Source: Smallanthus sonchifolius (taxonomy: Eukaryota; Streptophyta; Magnoliopsida; Asterales; Asteraceae). From it: a stretch of 64,000 bases of DNA. Position 1 is the stretch's first letter. The number at the start of each line of letters is the position of its first letter. The notes under the pieces were generated by a model. It saw only the letters and a program-made list of their open reading frames with translations, made no database searches and was not told the DNA's origin. Shown here piece by piece: positions 53,936 to 64,000 of this stretch. The position numbers were made by a program, and so were the translations under genes. Location of the stretch: the NCBI GenBank assembly GCA_023525975.1, contig CM042029.1, positions 68,791,429 through 68,855,428 of the forward strand, in the 5' to 3' direction.

Positions 53936-53937
53936 TC

Positions 53938-54042
53938 TAATTTTCGGGACGAGAATTCTTTCAACTAGGGGATGATGTGACACCTCAGAATTTTTTTTTT
54001 ATTTTAATTTTCGGGACGAAAATTCTTTCAACTAGGGGATGA
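53938..54042 (+). repeat. Doubled polypurine tract and LTR start
   Basis: TTTTCGGGACGA-AATTCTTTCAACTAGGGGATGATGTGACA occurs twice, at 53940-53985 and 54008-54049. The first copy is followed by CCTCAGAATTTTTTTTTTATTTTAA, the start of a different LTR family, then the second copy leads into the real 3' LTR. Confidence 0.85.
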
Positions 54043-56967
54043 TGTGACAATCCGGACTTTTCATGTTAACGCCGTTAACAATCCCGTTAGATATTCTTTT
54101 AAAAACTTAACCTCGTTAACTAAATGCAGTTACATCTTAACTTATTTAACAAAATTAAATCCCAAGGACTAATTCTGTCAATATCTGGATTCAAACTTCA
54201 GGGATCAAGTTGTAATTAGCCCAATTCTATTTCTGTTGACCCGGAAAGTCAAAATCAAGAGTTCTTGTTCCTGTTTGACTTGTGAAAGTCAAACCTTATA
54301 TTCTTAAGGCTAATCCGCGAAGTATAGCCGAATTCAATTGGAATTCGTAACCGAAATAGACCTTAATGACAATCACAATCATCATGTAACCTTTAATCCT
54401 CGTTAAATTACCGAATTAATCCCAATTATGTCACTATAGTCGTAACCGTCGACTTCACTAACAAATACTATCAAATTCACCATTTCATGTATACCAATTC
54501 ACGAATTGAGTCCCTGCACACGATTTACGAAACTCTCTGGAGCATTTCCACACATCAAGTTCACTGTGATCGAAGCCAGAGTCGCGAAAGAGCAACCGTA
54601 CGCGAAGTCGGAGCTGCCCTAGTCAATCTCGGTCGATCCACAACTATTTCTGGTATTTAAACCCACCTATAGCTTCGTTTTTACCTGTTAATCAAAAGCC
54701 CTATGATTATTGTGGCTTGCATTATCGAATTCTGCGGGAACCAGTTCTAGGGTTCATATACTTTCGGATTTAATCGAACCGTATCAATTCGGTAATGAAT
54801 ACTGAAATTGAACATGTCCACAGACTCGTCCCGATGTCTAGATCAAAAGCCCTATGCTAATTCAAACTTATAACATCAAATTGTTTGAAATCACTAACCT
54901 AGGTTTCTTACGAATTTCGATTTGGGGCTTTCGATATTAGACACTATATTAATCAAATTAAACTACATGATCAGGTTCGCAACCCCTCTTTTAATAAAAG
55001 CCCTATGATTTCAATCCAAATCAATACCGAATTCGATCAAATTAATCTTGTGTTCTTGGGCTAGGGTTCGGCCCGTATTTGCGTGATTAAATGATTCAAA
55101 ACGTGCAAGTTTTACAATTAAACATCACTTCAGATTCGCCATATCTCAATTAACAAAACCCCTATGTCATTTGGTGTAATCGAAGCCGAATTCATCGGAT
55201 TTGGGATGATCCGGGGTTCGAAATCGCGTTTGGGGGAAGGGACTTGATGGCCGAGATGATTAAAACCATTTTGGTTTATTTAACATTGCGATTCCCTAGC
55301 GGGTGGAACTGGTTAAAGTAGTGTGCTTGTGTGGGAGAGACCCGGGTTCGAGTCTCTCCACACAGTTTTATTTTTAAAACAAATTTTCAATATTATTTTG
55401 ATATTAAAACCCAACCCAATATTATTATATTAATATATAAAAGTGTTTTATCCCGGAAAACGACCCGTAGGCTCGGGTTTAATTTATTAATCCATTTTAT
55501 TAGTTTTCCCACTTTTATAAAAAAAATATATCTATGTTATTATCAAATAAAAATAATATATTTATATTATTTTCAAACCGTAACTTCGTATAAAATAATA
55601 TGTTTATATTATTTTCAACCCGTGACTAATCTTATTAAATAATATATATGTTTATATTATTTCGTATCGTTTTATACCTCGTGTGATGTTTTCAAACCAA
55701 TTAATAATATAATTGTTATATTATTTACCCACGTTTATAAACTCAATGAAACGTTTCAAACTTGTAAATAACATAAGTTATTATATTATTTACCCTCGGT
55801 TTTATCCTCGATCAAAAATAATATATTTATTATTTTTCCACACAAATGACTATTTTAGTAAATCCTTCGAACCTAGAAATAATATATTTAATTATATTAT
55901 TTTCCTAACTTTTGTAAACGACTTTAACGTATGAATGTATTTATTTATTTAGTATTTGTTATTAACGTACGACACGTAACGCTTTTTCCTTAATGATTTT
56001 ATTAAGAAATTTATCTAATTCCGTAGACACGTTCGTATACTCTTTAGTCCTTAGAATACGTTAAGACGTTCAATCTTCCGTGTCGTCGTCACAAATCCCA
56101 ATGCATCCCTAACTGTTATATTTGTATCTCTAGGGCATACGTAAGCCGTGCAGGCTAACACTCGTGTACCAAATCTCTTACTTGTGTGATACTACCTCCT
56201 ACGCAACGCAGGTGAATTTCACGGCCCCTTTTACTGTTTTTATTTGGGGGAGAAAACATATCACAACTTTTTGGTTTATTGTAATTCATATGATATCACT
56301 GTTGAGGCTAAGCGTAACACACTATCATGAAAAGTCCTCACACACATCGGACCGTTAATATGGTATGAACGAGGTAATTTTGGTAGTACTACTGGGTTTG
56401 ACAAACCCCACCCGTGTTAGTCGCGCTAACTCGATTGGAGGTCGAACGGGTGTTATATTGACCTTAACACATTAGTCAGAGTTGATAGACCTGGCTGGAG
56501 GCAAACAAACAAACACACTGTCAGTTTCGGTTGCGAGCGCTTTAGCAAAACATGAATATAGGCATGCAACCTATTGATATGCATATTGAATGTATATAAT
56601 CCGTAAACGCTTTACTTTAAATGATTGAAACCTGTGAACTCACAAACCTAGTGTTGACTCGTTTTCTTACATGTTTTCTCAGGTTGGCACTCAGGATCAC
56701 GTTAAGTCATGCATGTGTCTTGGACTCCGATTGAAATAATTGTCTACTGAATAATATTTATGTTTTGTTTGTAATTGGACTTGGGCGCGTTGTTTTGCGC
56801 ATTTACTTTCATTTAACGCTTCCGCATATATGCTCTGAACCTTGATCTTTTATATTATTACATTTCAAGTCCCATATAGTGTCGTTTGAAGTAACTGATG
56901 TCTGAGATCCTGGTTTGTCACCTTCCAAAACGGTAAAACTCCGTTAGTGGAATTTGGGGGTGTGACA
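54043..56967 (+). repeat. 3' LTR of the young Tekay derivative
   Basis: Starts TGTGACAATCC, ends GGGGTGTGACA, then TGATT. Nearly identical to the 5' LTR. Contains the same box-like hairpin at about 55310-55368, with one base changed (GACCCGGG for GACTCGGG). Confidence 0.9.
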
Positions 56968-56972
56968 TGATT

Positions 56973-57480
56973 ATTACCAACCTCGGCACACAACAAAATG
57001 GTGATCAAGATTTGTGTCAAAACAGAGCTTCTAATGGCGCTCATTTAATGCTAGTGTGATAATTGTTAGTGTAAGGAAGTCTGACCAAAGGTAAAAGAGT
57101 ATCCAAATTACCATCAAATTCTATCACACAAGCCCTGAGCATATCCTCCAAGGTATGAATAGTTTGTTCACTTAGACCGTCAGTTTGAGGATAGTAAACA
57201 GTGTTCATATCTAAGCGCGTTCTCAAAGCTTTCTGTAGTGTCTGCCAGAAATGGGATGTAAAGCGACTATCCGTATCGAAGATAAAGGAAACAGGCACTC
57301 CATGCTTGTTATAATTTCACTACTATACAGTCGAGCTAGCTCTTCTATCTAGAACTCCTCTCGGATAAGTAGGAAATGTGTAGAGCTCGTTAATTGGTTA
57401 ACAATGTCCCAAAATGAATCATAGCCGCCCAATGTTCTAGGCAGGCCTAGTAACGAAATCTATTGAAATTTGTTCCCACA
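56973..57480 (-). pseudogene. Integrase core of the minus-strand Tekay
   Basis: Open at 57298-57041: MPVSFIFDTDSRFTSHFWQ, RLDMNTVYYPQTDGLSEQTI, TLEDMLRACVIEF. Upstream (to about 57480) SIDFVT and ELYTFPTYPRGVLD fit the family with gaps. The D in DTDSRF and E in SEQT are present. Leftwards the reading degrades and ends at the target duplication of the plus-strand element. Confidence 0.82.
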
Positions 57481-60400
57481 TCCCTTTATGTAATCTCATG
57501 TTGTTGTATGTACTTATTGTTAGTAATAGTAATTACTCATAATGGTCAGTACGTTGTTGCATCATAAGGCGACATAACATGGTTGGTGTGTATACAACAT
57601 AACCGTATAAGTAGATACAAGGGAATTTTGAAAATCAACATAACAAAAGGACGAGATTCACACTTCTTGTACTAGAATTGGAGAGTGATGATTAGTCATT
57701 AGAGAGCGAATTAATAACGAGTAATCCAAGCTTAAAGGTTTACAAAGCAAGTATATAATGAGTACCAATATGATTGTACCAAACTCGAGTCGTTAATCCG
57801 AAGATTAACAAACATAGAAGATTATACTAGGATTATGTCGAGATAAATTTTCTAAGAGTCAAATTTACTCAATCCTATGAAGTGTTATAGCAAATGAGTC
57901 ATCATCATAAAATAGATGTCAGCGATGACCCGTTGCTATGTAACCTCACCACAAAGCATTAGGATTTGATACTAACTCGCATATTAGTCTCGATATAATA
58001 TAACCATGTTTGGTGATTTTCAATTAAAGGTTCATATACCTATTGTCGAAAGTTAGCAATGGGCTATATGATAATCAAGTCACCACAAGATCTAGATAGA
58101 GAAAGTGACTAAAGATCTAGGACGATCTATTCAAGTAGATTAGTTAAAAGTCTAGGTGCAAGTTCAATATTTGGACATTGAATTGACTACCACCTAAAAT
58201 GGAATTTGGTTAACGGTCAGAAAAGAATTCTGAAATTTTAACAAGAAGTCCATATCAAAAAGATGGTCTACTCCTCACATCGAGCCGACCAAATTTGATA
58301 TGATTACATTAGATGTCTGCATCTTTCTTGATGTGTATTGAAATGATTCGGAAGTAATTCGCTATTCAGCTATATGTGGAAATAAACAGTCACATTATGG
58401 AAATAATCTCATAAAAATAGTGTCTTTCAAAAATGATTAAGAGTTTGCTAACCCACAAAATGTTTAGCCTTTGATGTAATATCATTGTCAATTTAGCATG
58501 GGGTTTGATTCCCATAAAGTAAACGTTAGAAAATAGGAGAGGATCAAGTAAAACTTTAGGTTTGATTCCCATAATGCACTCCCAAGCGGATCTTCAAGAG
58601 AGCAGAGTCAATTATGATTCGCAACTTGTTCCTCTTCCTGGTAGTGTACAACTTTAATTAGTTAAGAATCGTAAAACACATAAATAAATTCAAAATTTCT
58701 CTCCTATGATTTTAGGACACATCTTTCAAATGAAAATATTTTCAAATTTCAACTTAGGTCCTCGCTTTTCCATTAAATTCGGTGGAAATGGACCATAAGG
58801 TTTCAGAGTTTGTCCTTAGATCTCGCGTTGAAGAGGGTCGAATTGATTATCTGCCTATAACTGGTAGTACAGTATGCCTGCAACTTTCTTCGCTTTCGAA
58901 CAGTACCACTATGACTTACCATTTCGTATTTCACCCATACTAGTTATAGCCTAAAATCCTTTGCATAAGGGTTTAAGCCATAAATTTGATGGAATGAGTG
59001 TTTGAATGTCATAGATTCGTATTCCTTCAGGGCACGTGTTAAGAAGTCGTTTCTAAACAGTAGTTGCTCTAAGGCTTTCTAATTACAGGTGACAGAGAGT
59101 AAGGGATGTGTATACTTCTCTACCTAATTGGAAATCAGAAAACTCAATCAACAAAATGACATTTGAGGGAGAGCATGTACAAAAAGGATATGGGACTATC
59201 CTATTCGGCTCTATAAGGACAGTATACGTAGAGTAACAAATAGCGATAATCACCATAAATAAACTTTGAATGATTACTAATAAAATTTTCGATACACAAA
59301 GAATCATTCCAACATAAAGTTTCATTTTCTCCATTAAAATGGTTTTCAATAAGGCATTGAAGTACCAGGAGAAATCAAGATTTGCAAAACATACGTAGCA
59401 ATGTTCAAAAAAAGGGCATTAGTTTCATACTAAGCCATAGCAATCCCAAAATAAAACGTTTTTGTAAATCCAACCAAAAAAATCCTGAGCACAAGCCGCT
59501 CAGTGACCATAGTAGAAATACAAATGATAGAAATAAACATGACAATGAACGTCGTAAAGATGGCTCCTCCCAAGTAAACAAGTTTCTCAAGTTAGGTTTC
59601 CATAATATTAGCGTCGCAGTTAAGAGAATCATGATTGAGTGTACCAAATTACCATAGTAAGTGCATAGCATTTGCAATGGAAATTTCAAGTATGTTTAAA
59701 ACTGAATTATTAAGAATATTTATCAGGAGTATAGTGAGAATGACAAACACTGAAATGAGGATTTATACGAACGATCGTATAGAAAGGTTATATTGTCTAT
59801 ATTTCTTTAAGGAATTTCTCCATCGATGTTAGAGTATGTTTGGATTATAAGATAAAATATGAGATTATACCGAGACCTCCGATGATAGTCGTACACTTAC
59901 TGCAAATGTCGAGCGTTGTAAAGTCTCATACTGAATTTACGTGGCCGGTAAAATCTCAAGGGATATGATTTAGCAAGTAAAATAGATGAGAGAAAATCTT
60001 TGTTGCTCAAGATCCACTAAGAAGTTGATTAGATCAAATTCGAATTTCTCTTGTTCCTTCAGAACTACGAGAACGTTACATGAAGATCCATTAGAGGAGT
60101 CAGAAATGTCGAGGTCTGATTCACGCTAGACCGAGAGTCGTCACATGCGTTGATAAACATATAACAAAATTGAAATGAGAGAATCTTTAGCTGGATCTCA
60201 AATGTGAAGCATTACTTAACAAATAATTGGCAAATTCGGTCCAAATACCGAGGTTAAATCAACTGAGAACAGATCTCTTCAGTGTCTCGGTCTAAATTTT
60301 TATGCAAAAGAAATCTTGATAAGAGTTTTGGATCCATTACGATTCAAAGATAAAAGAGACAATATAAATTCCCATGTCACCTGAGGTAGCCCATCGCATC

Positions 60401-61405
60401 ATTCGATGTATTCGGCTCAACCCTAAGGTTACGATAGTTTTGATAAATATTCGAATTACTGGGAATCGGAACTAGAAATACAGATTAACCATGAACATTA
60501 ACTCGGACAGTAAGACTCACTGGAGTTCTCATGCACTGCAGATTATGATTACGTGTGCACTCGTAATGATAATTCACTTTACATGGTCCCTATAGTGTTT
60601 CCCTATCCCAAGCTCTCAACTAAAAAAAAGGAACTGGAATGTTCATTGGATCACGTCATCGTGTTGCACTTTCGCGTAAAAGTGTGGATGTTCTATCTGA
60701 TCACTTTTAATTATTTGTACCAATACTCATGGATCTGCAGACTAAGGCTGTTGTTGGATGGAGGTAATGATAGAGGGGAACAACCAGCGTACTCTAATAA
60801 AAGAAAAAAAAAGTGTGTGGTGGAAGTCAGGCAGTAATAATAAGATCCCCAAATCAGAGTCGAGCAAGTCATGCTACAAATTTGTACATATACGTTGATC
60901 CAATGATCCAACAAAACAAACAAAAAAAATCTATGGGTCTCCTGACCCGTAGAGTTCTCTCCCGTTTAGTCCTGCTTCTCCACCTCGAGTTCCCTTTATA
61001 TTGAGCAATTATAGCTGCCATATATCATGGCGAAAGTTCTAGCCATCCAATCCAGCAGATCACCAAAGCAAGTATATACCGCACAAAGTGTAAACAATAG
61101 ATGTCAAATAATAAAGCCGACTTCACAACGGGAGTAGATGCAGGTGCGGTGTAGGTACAACTACAGCTCGAGGTAACACCAAGACAGATAGATGCGGATA
61201 TAGATTACCGCAAACGTAACCGGAATCATCAAAGAGTACGCGTAGTGTTGTGACGACGACATGATTATGACGAAGCAATGTGTCGTAGATAAGCAAGAGG
61301 TAGTATGCAATGCACATATAATTCCTATGGTTCAATGCAATAAACTTAGAGTTATAGTCTAAGTCTAGGTCTAGTCTCGAGTAAACCTAATTCTCTATAA
61401 CCAGT
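57481..61405 (-). other. Interior of the minus-strand Tekay, not recognised
   Basis: Where RT, RNase H, protease and gag should be. ORFs reach only about 90 codons on either strand and show no YxDD, zinc knuckle or protease loop that I can find. Either strongly decayed or replaced by other sequence. No LTR pair or inverted repeat was seen inside it. Confidence 0.45.
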
Positions 61406-61417
61406 GCACTGATACCA
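61406..61417 (-). promoter_or_regulatory. Primer binding site of the minus-strand Tekay
   Basis: The minus strand reads TGGTATCAGTGC, one change from TGGTATCAGAGC, four bases past the LTR. Confidence 0.75.
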
Positions 61418-61421
61418 AGTC

Positions 61422-64000
61422 TGTCACACCCCGCCGAAGACGGAAACACGGAATGTGACCGATATATCGCATTGAACACAAGTACAAGAGAAACTAAAAT
61501 GAAAGTTGTGCATTACATTGAACCATACTACATGCTTCTAACGAATGTACGAATACATGAAAATCCTGAATCAATACAAAGGATCTAAAATGCCCAACTA
61601 CAACCAAAAGTACATAATAATAACTCTTCCCAAAAGCAAGCCGTTTAAAGCTCGTTATCCCCATAACTGTTACCTGAAAAGCATGTTTCGAAAACAGGTC
61701 AACTATAAAAATAGTTGGTGAGCAAGTAGGTTTTGCGACTCTATAAAAAGTAAGTAAATAAATTTCAAAATGTAATAGTAACCATCCGCAGATGATCAAG
61801 TACATGTGTTAAGATATAATTACCCTGAGCCACAATCAAAACCGTCAGACTAGTTGTTGCCCATGTATCCAGGTGTCGAATGTGAACACCTATTATGGCT
61901 AATTATGCGCCCAAATGACTCAACAATTCTGGTTAGCGCGACCAACCCTGGGCAGGGGTGTCAACCCAAATAGTACTATCCATAGAATCCCAGGCTAATT
62001 CCTTAGCTAATGGTTATTAAAATGTTTACGTAGGGGACTTTACAAGCTCTCAATGTTAACATATGCAAACATAAAGGTCAGGTCTTGTTTTCTTGTTATC
62101 ATATTAAAATGAGTACGAGTATGTTTCAAGAATCAAACTTATCAAGTAAATGTTTCATGTTTTAAAACCTGTAAGCAAGTATGTTTCTCCTCCGACGTTT
62201 CTAAAACCTTTAAAAGTAAAAAGGGGTTGTGAAACTCACTTGAACAACGTCGGTGATAAGTGTGACATAGTCAACAAAAACAGCAAAATGCGGTTATCAT
62301 CCAAATTCTATCAAAGGCCAGCAGCCAAATGTAAGCAAAGTGTGGCTAGCAACTCAGTGCTACCAAGGTACGGCTAAATCCGCAAGAACCGCAAAACAGG
62401 TGTTCTAACCGAGTCCTACTAACCAAGTAGACACGAAAAAAATAGAATTTAGGACGCCTAAAGAATAAAACTGAGTCTACTACTCAAAAAGTGGCTATGC
62501 AGTCGGTTGCATACCCAAAACTCGTGCACATACGTACGAACCGCTCAAAAGTTGTAAAACCGGCTTTTATATAAATTCGTGACTTCGAAACCTTAAGTTT
62601 TAGATTTTATTAATGAATATCAGTAGTTATAATATCATTTATGATAAAATCTAAAGTCACAGTTTCGTTTGACCAAAAACGCAATTATGCGCGTAAAGTA
62701 AGGTTTATGGTTTAAAAATCCGATTCATCCGAAATTAGGGTTTTAGTGTGATTTAGAACCCAATTTAAAAGTCAAAATTTTATATTTTTAATATGATAAT
62801 ACTTCTGTCCAAACTCCCATAAAGACTTTTATAAAAAAAAATTATACAAAAATTTTCAAAAATAGTAACGTTTTATAAAGTTTTAATGAATAATAATTCT
62901 AAAACCATATTTAGACATAAAATTAATGCTTGAAACTTTCACTAATTGTTCACATACGTAAATAAAAATTTCTGACCAATTTTCATAATTTTTCAATATC
63001 CAGATTATTTATTATGAATATAATATTGTTAAAATTTAACAAATTCGGAAAAAATAGTTAGAATTGTCCAAACTTCACCAAATTGTTACCAAATTAGGTT
63101 TAGCTCCATATGGGATTCTGTTATACGTTTCAAGTCCTAATGTTGTCCAGAATTATATGATCCCAAATTCAATCGTTAAAACTTCATAAATACCAAACAC
63201 TTACTCAGACAACTCCAATTTTTATGAATTATGGACAAGAGTCATTTTTTATCATATGAGGTACTTTTTCCAAATTTTCATGTATTTTTCCCAATTTTCA
63301 GATTTTATGACCAAATTTCAGATTTTTTCAATACTCAGAGGTATTTTTCCCAATTTTCATGTATTAAACTTGTAGAAATTTTAATAAATAATCTATAAAT
63401 AGTTTAGTTACCAAAATTTCCAGATCTTGCTTTTATATAAATACTACTTTTTTAAAATAAATTTGGAAGCTAAATCAAAAGTTTATAAAAATCCATATAA
63501 AAACAATTGTTGTATAAAAATAAATATATTAGTTACACGTGAACCAGGAATGGGTTTATAACCTAATAACCACTCAAATTATCAAATATCTCAATACTAA
63601 ATATTTCCGGGTTCAATTCTCAACCAATGACTCATAAAACTATTCTAACATAAAATTAAATCTTAACGGGTAAAGTTTATACATTTCGTATAAATGGTTC
63701 GCGTACGCGGAATCTCCCATATTTCACATGCAATACGAACCAAAATCATCATTAGGATCGTTTTTATCTCCCGAGCATTTCCACATGCTCAAAATTGACA
63801 TGCAATGCCGTTTGGATGGCCATGCAACCCGATCAATTTCCTGTTTCGGTCTTATAAACTGTTACAATCTGTTCATATTCACACATATAGTTCCCAACAT
63901 CTGATCGGAATTTCCTACATTTAAAACATTCATATTTGTGCTAAGAAAGTACTGTCCAAAAATCGTCACGATCCAACGGTCGGATCTCCGGGGATCGACG
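61422..64000 (-). repeat. 5' LTR of the minus-strand Tekay (partial, cut by window edge)
   Basis: 2579 bp matching 43424-46000 with scattered substitutions and indels, for example a diverged stretch at about 63240-63320. The rest lies past the window. Confidence 0.87.

Larger units (their letters stand above)
47591..56967 (+). mobile_element. Young Tekay derivative with internal deletion
   Basis: LTRs of 2924 and 2925 bp, TSD TGATT at 47586-47590 and 56968-56972. Plus-strand order: 5' LTR, PBS, 213-codon leader ORF, gag, protease, a junction near 53250, integrase tail and chromodomain region, PPT, 3' LTR. RT, RNase H and the integrase core are absent. About 30 differences between the LTRs by my count (roughly 1%), so it is recent, yet its pol is deleted: it must have moved with enzymes supplied by another element, or lost them afterwards. 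Confidence 0.9.
43424..64000 (-). mobile_element. Ty3 Tekay-type chromovirus element (minus), continues past the window
   Basis: 3' LTR 43424-46826, PPT at 46827-46842, degraded pol pieces (chromodomain end near 47400, integrase near 57000-57480), PBS 61406-61417 and 5' LTR from 61422 to beyond 64000. Both LTRs begin (plus strand) TGTCACACCCCGCCGAAG. A plus-strand Tekay element is inserted at 47591-56967. Most of pol is unrecognisable. Confidence 0.85.

Noticed and set aside
59083..59689. Hydrophobic minus-strand ORFs of about 90 codons as membrane proteins
   Set aside because: No conserved features; AT-rich decayed interior where such frames arise by chance.

Overview
This is a plant nuclear window, almost certainly an intergenic, retrotransposon-dense stretch of a dicot. 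The style of several gag and pol proteins (SIRE gag beginning MANIQNL, Tekay gag with MDCKPHTFSG, an extra SIRE ORF downstream of pol) resembles Asteraceae elements as I remember them. The family is an inference, not something the sequence proves. There is no bacterial-type operon structure. Only one host gene is recognisable, a SAUR at 39290-39725, and it carries a frameshift. An unrecognised coding fragment follows it.

Layout from the left. A decayed Ty1/copia gag (minus) is split by one large insertion: its two halves lie at 1-542 and 35911-35963, and GTTGT is duplicated at both ends. The insertion (543-35910, minus) is a non-autonomous, Athila-like gag-protease element (TR-GAG type) with LTRs of about 1.1 kb. 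Other elements sit inside it: a 5'-truncated Ty3 Tat element (2012-9600, plus), an Athila LTR plus integrase fragment (12630-13932, plus), a 3'-truncated Ty1 SIRE element (13933-25629, minus) with an extra ORF after pol, and a complete but nearly non-coding long-LTR element (25994-34410, plus, TSD GGAAT).

From 36 to 43.4 kb the DNA is richer in small DNA elements and may be the only gene-proximal part. It holds a degenerate Helitron, a MULE with long terminal inverted repeats, a hAT-type MITE with a perfect 8-bp TSD, a Helitron with its 3' hairpin ending about 70 bp before the SAUR start, the SAUR, a TRIM-like element interrupting a coding fragment, a Cassandra-type LTR carrying a 5S rRNA-like core, and part of an unknown LTR.

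From 43424 to beyond the right edge is a large minus-strand Tekay-type Ty3 element with 3.4-kb LTRs. It is split by a young plus-strand Tekay derivative (47591-56967, TSD TGATT) whose 2.92-kb LTRs differ at only about 30 positions by my count. That derivative has lost RT, RNase H and most of integrase, but keeps an intact 213-codon leader ORF, gag, protease and the integrase tail.

Features worth following up are short perfect palindrome arrays in the LTRs and leaders of unrelated families, a 3' splice-acceptor-like site directly before the extra SIRE ORF, an intron-like segment inside Tekay gag, a pol III box-like hairpin in the young Tekay LTR, and a doubled polypurine tract/LTR start.
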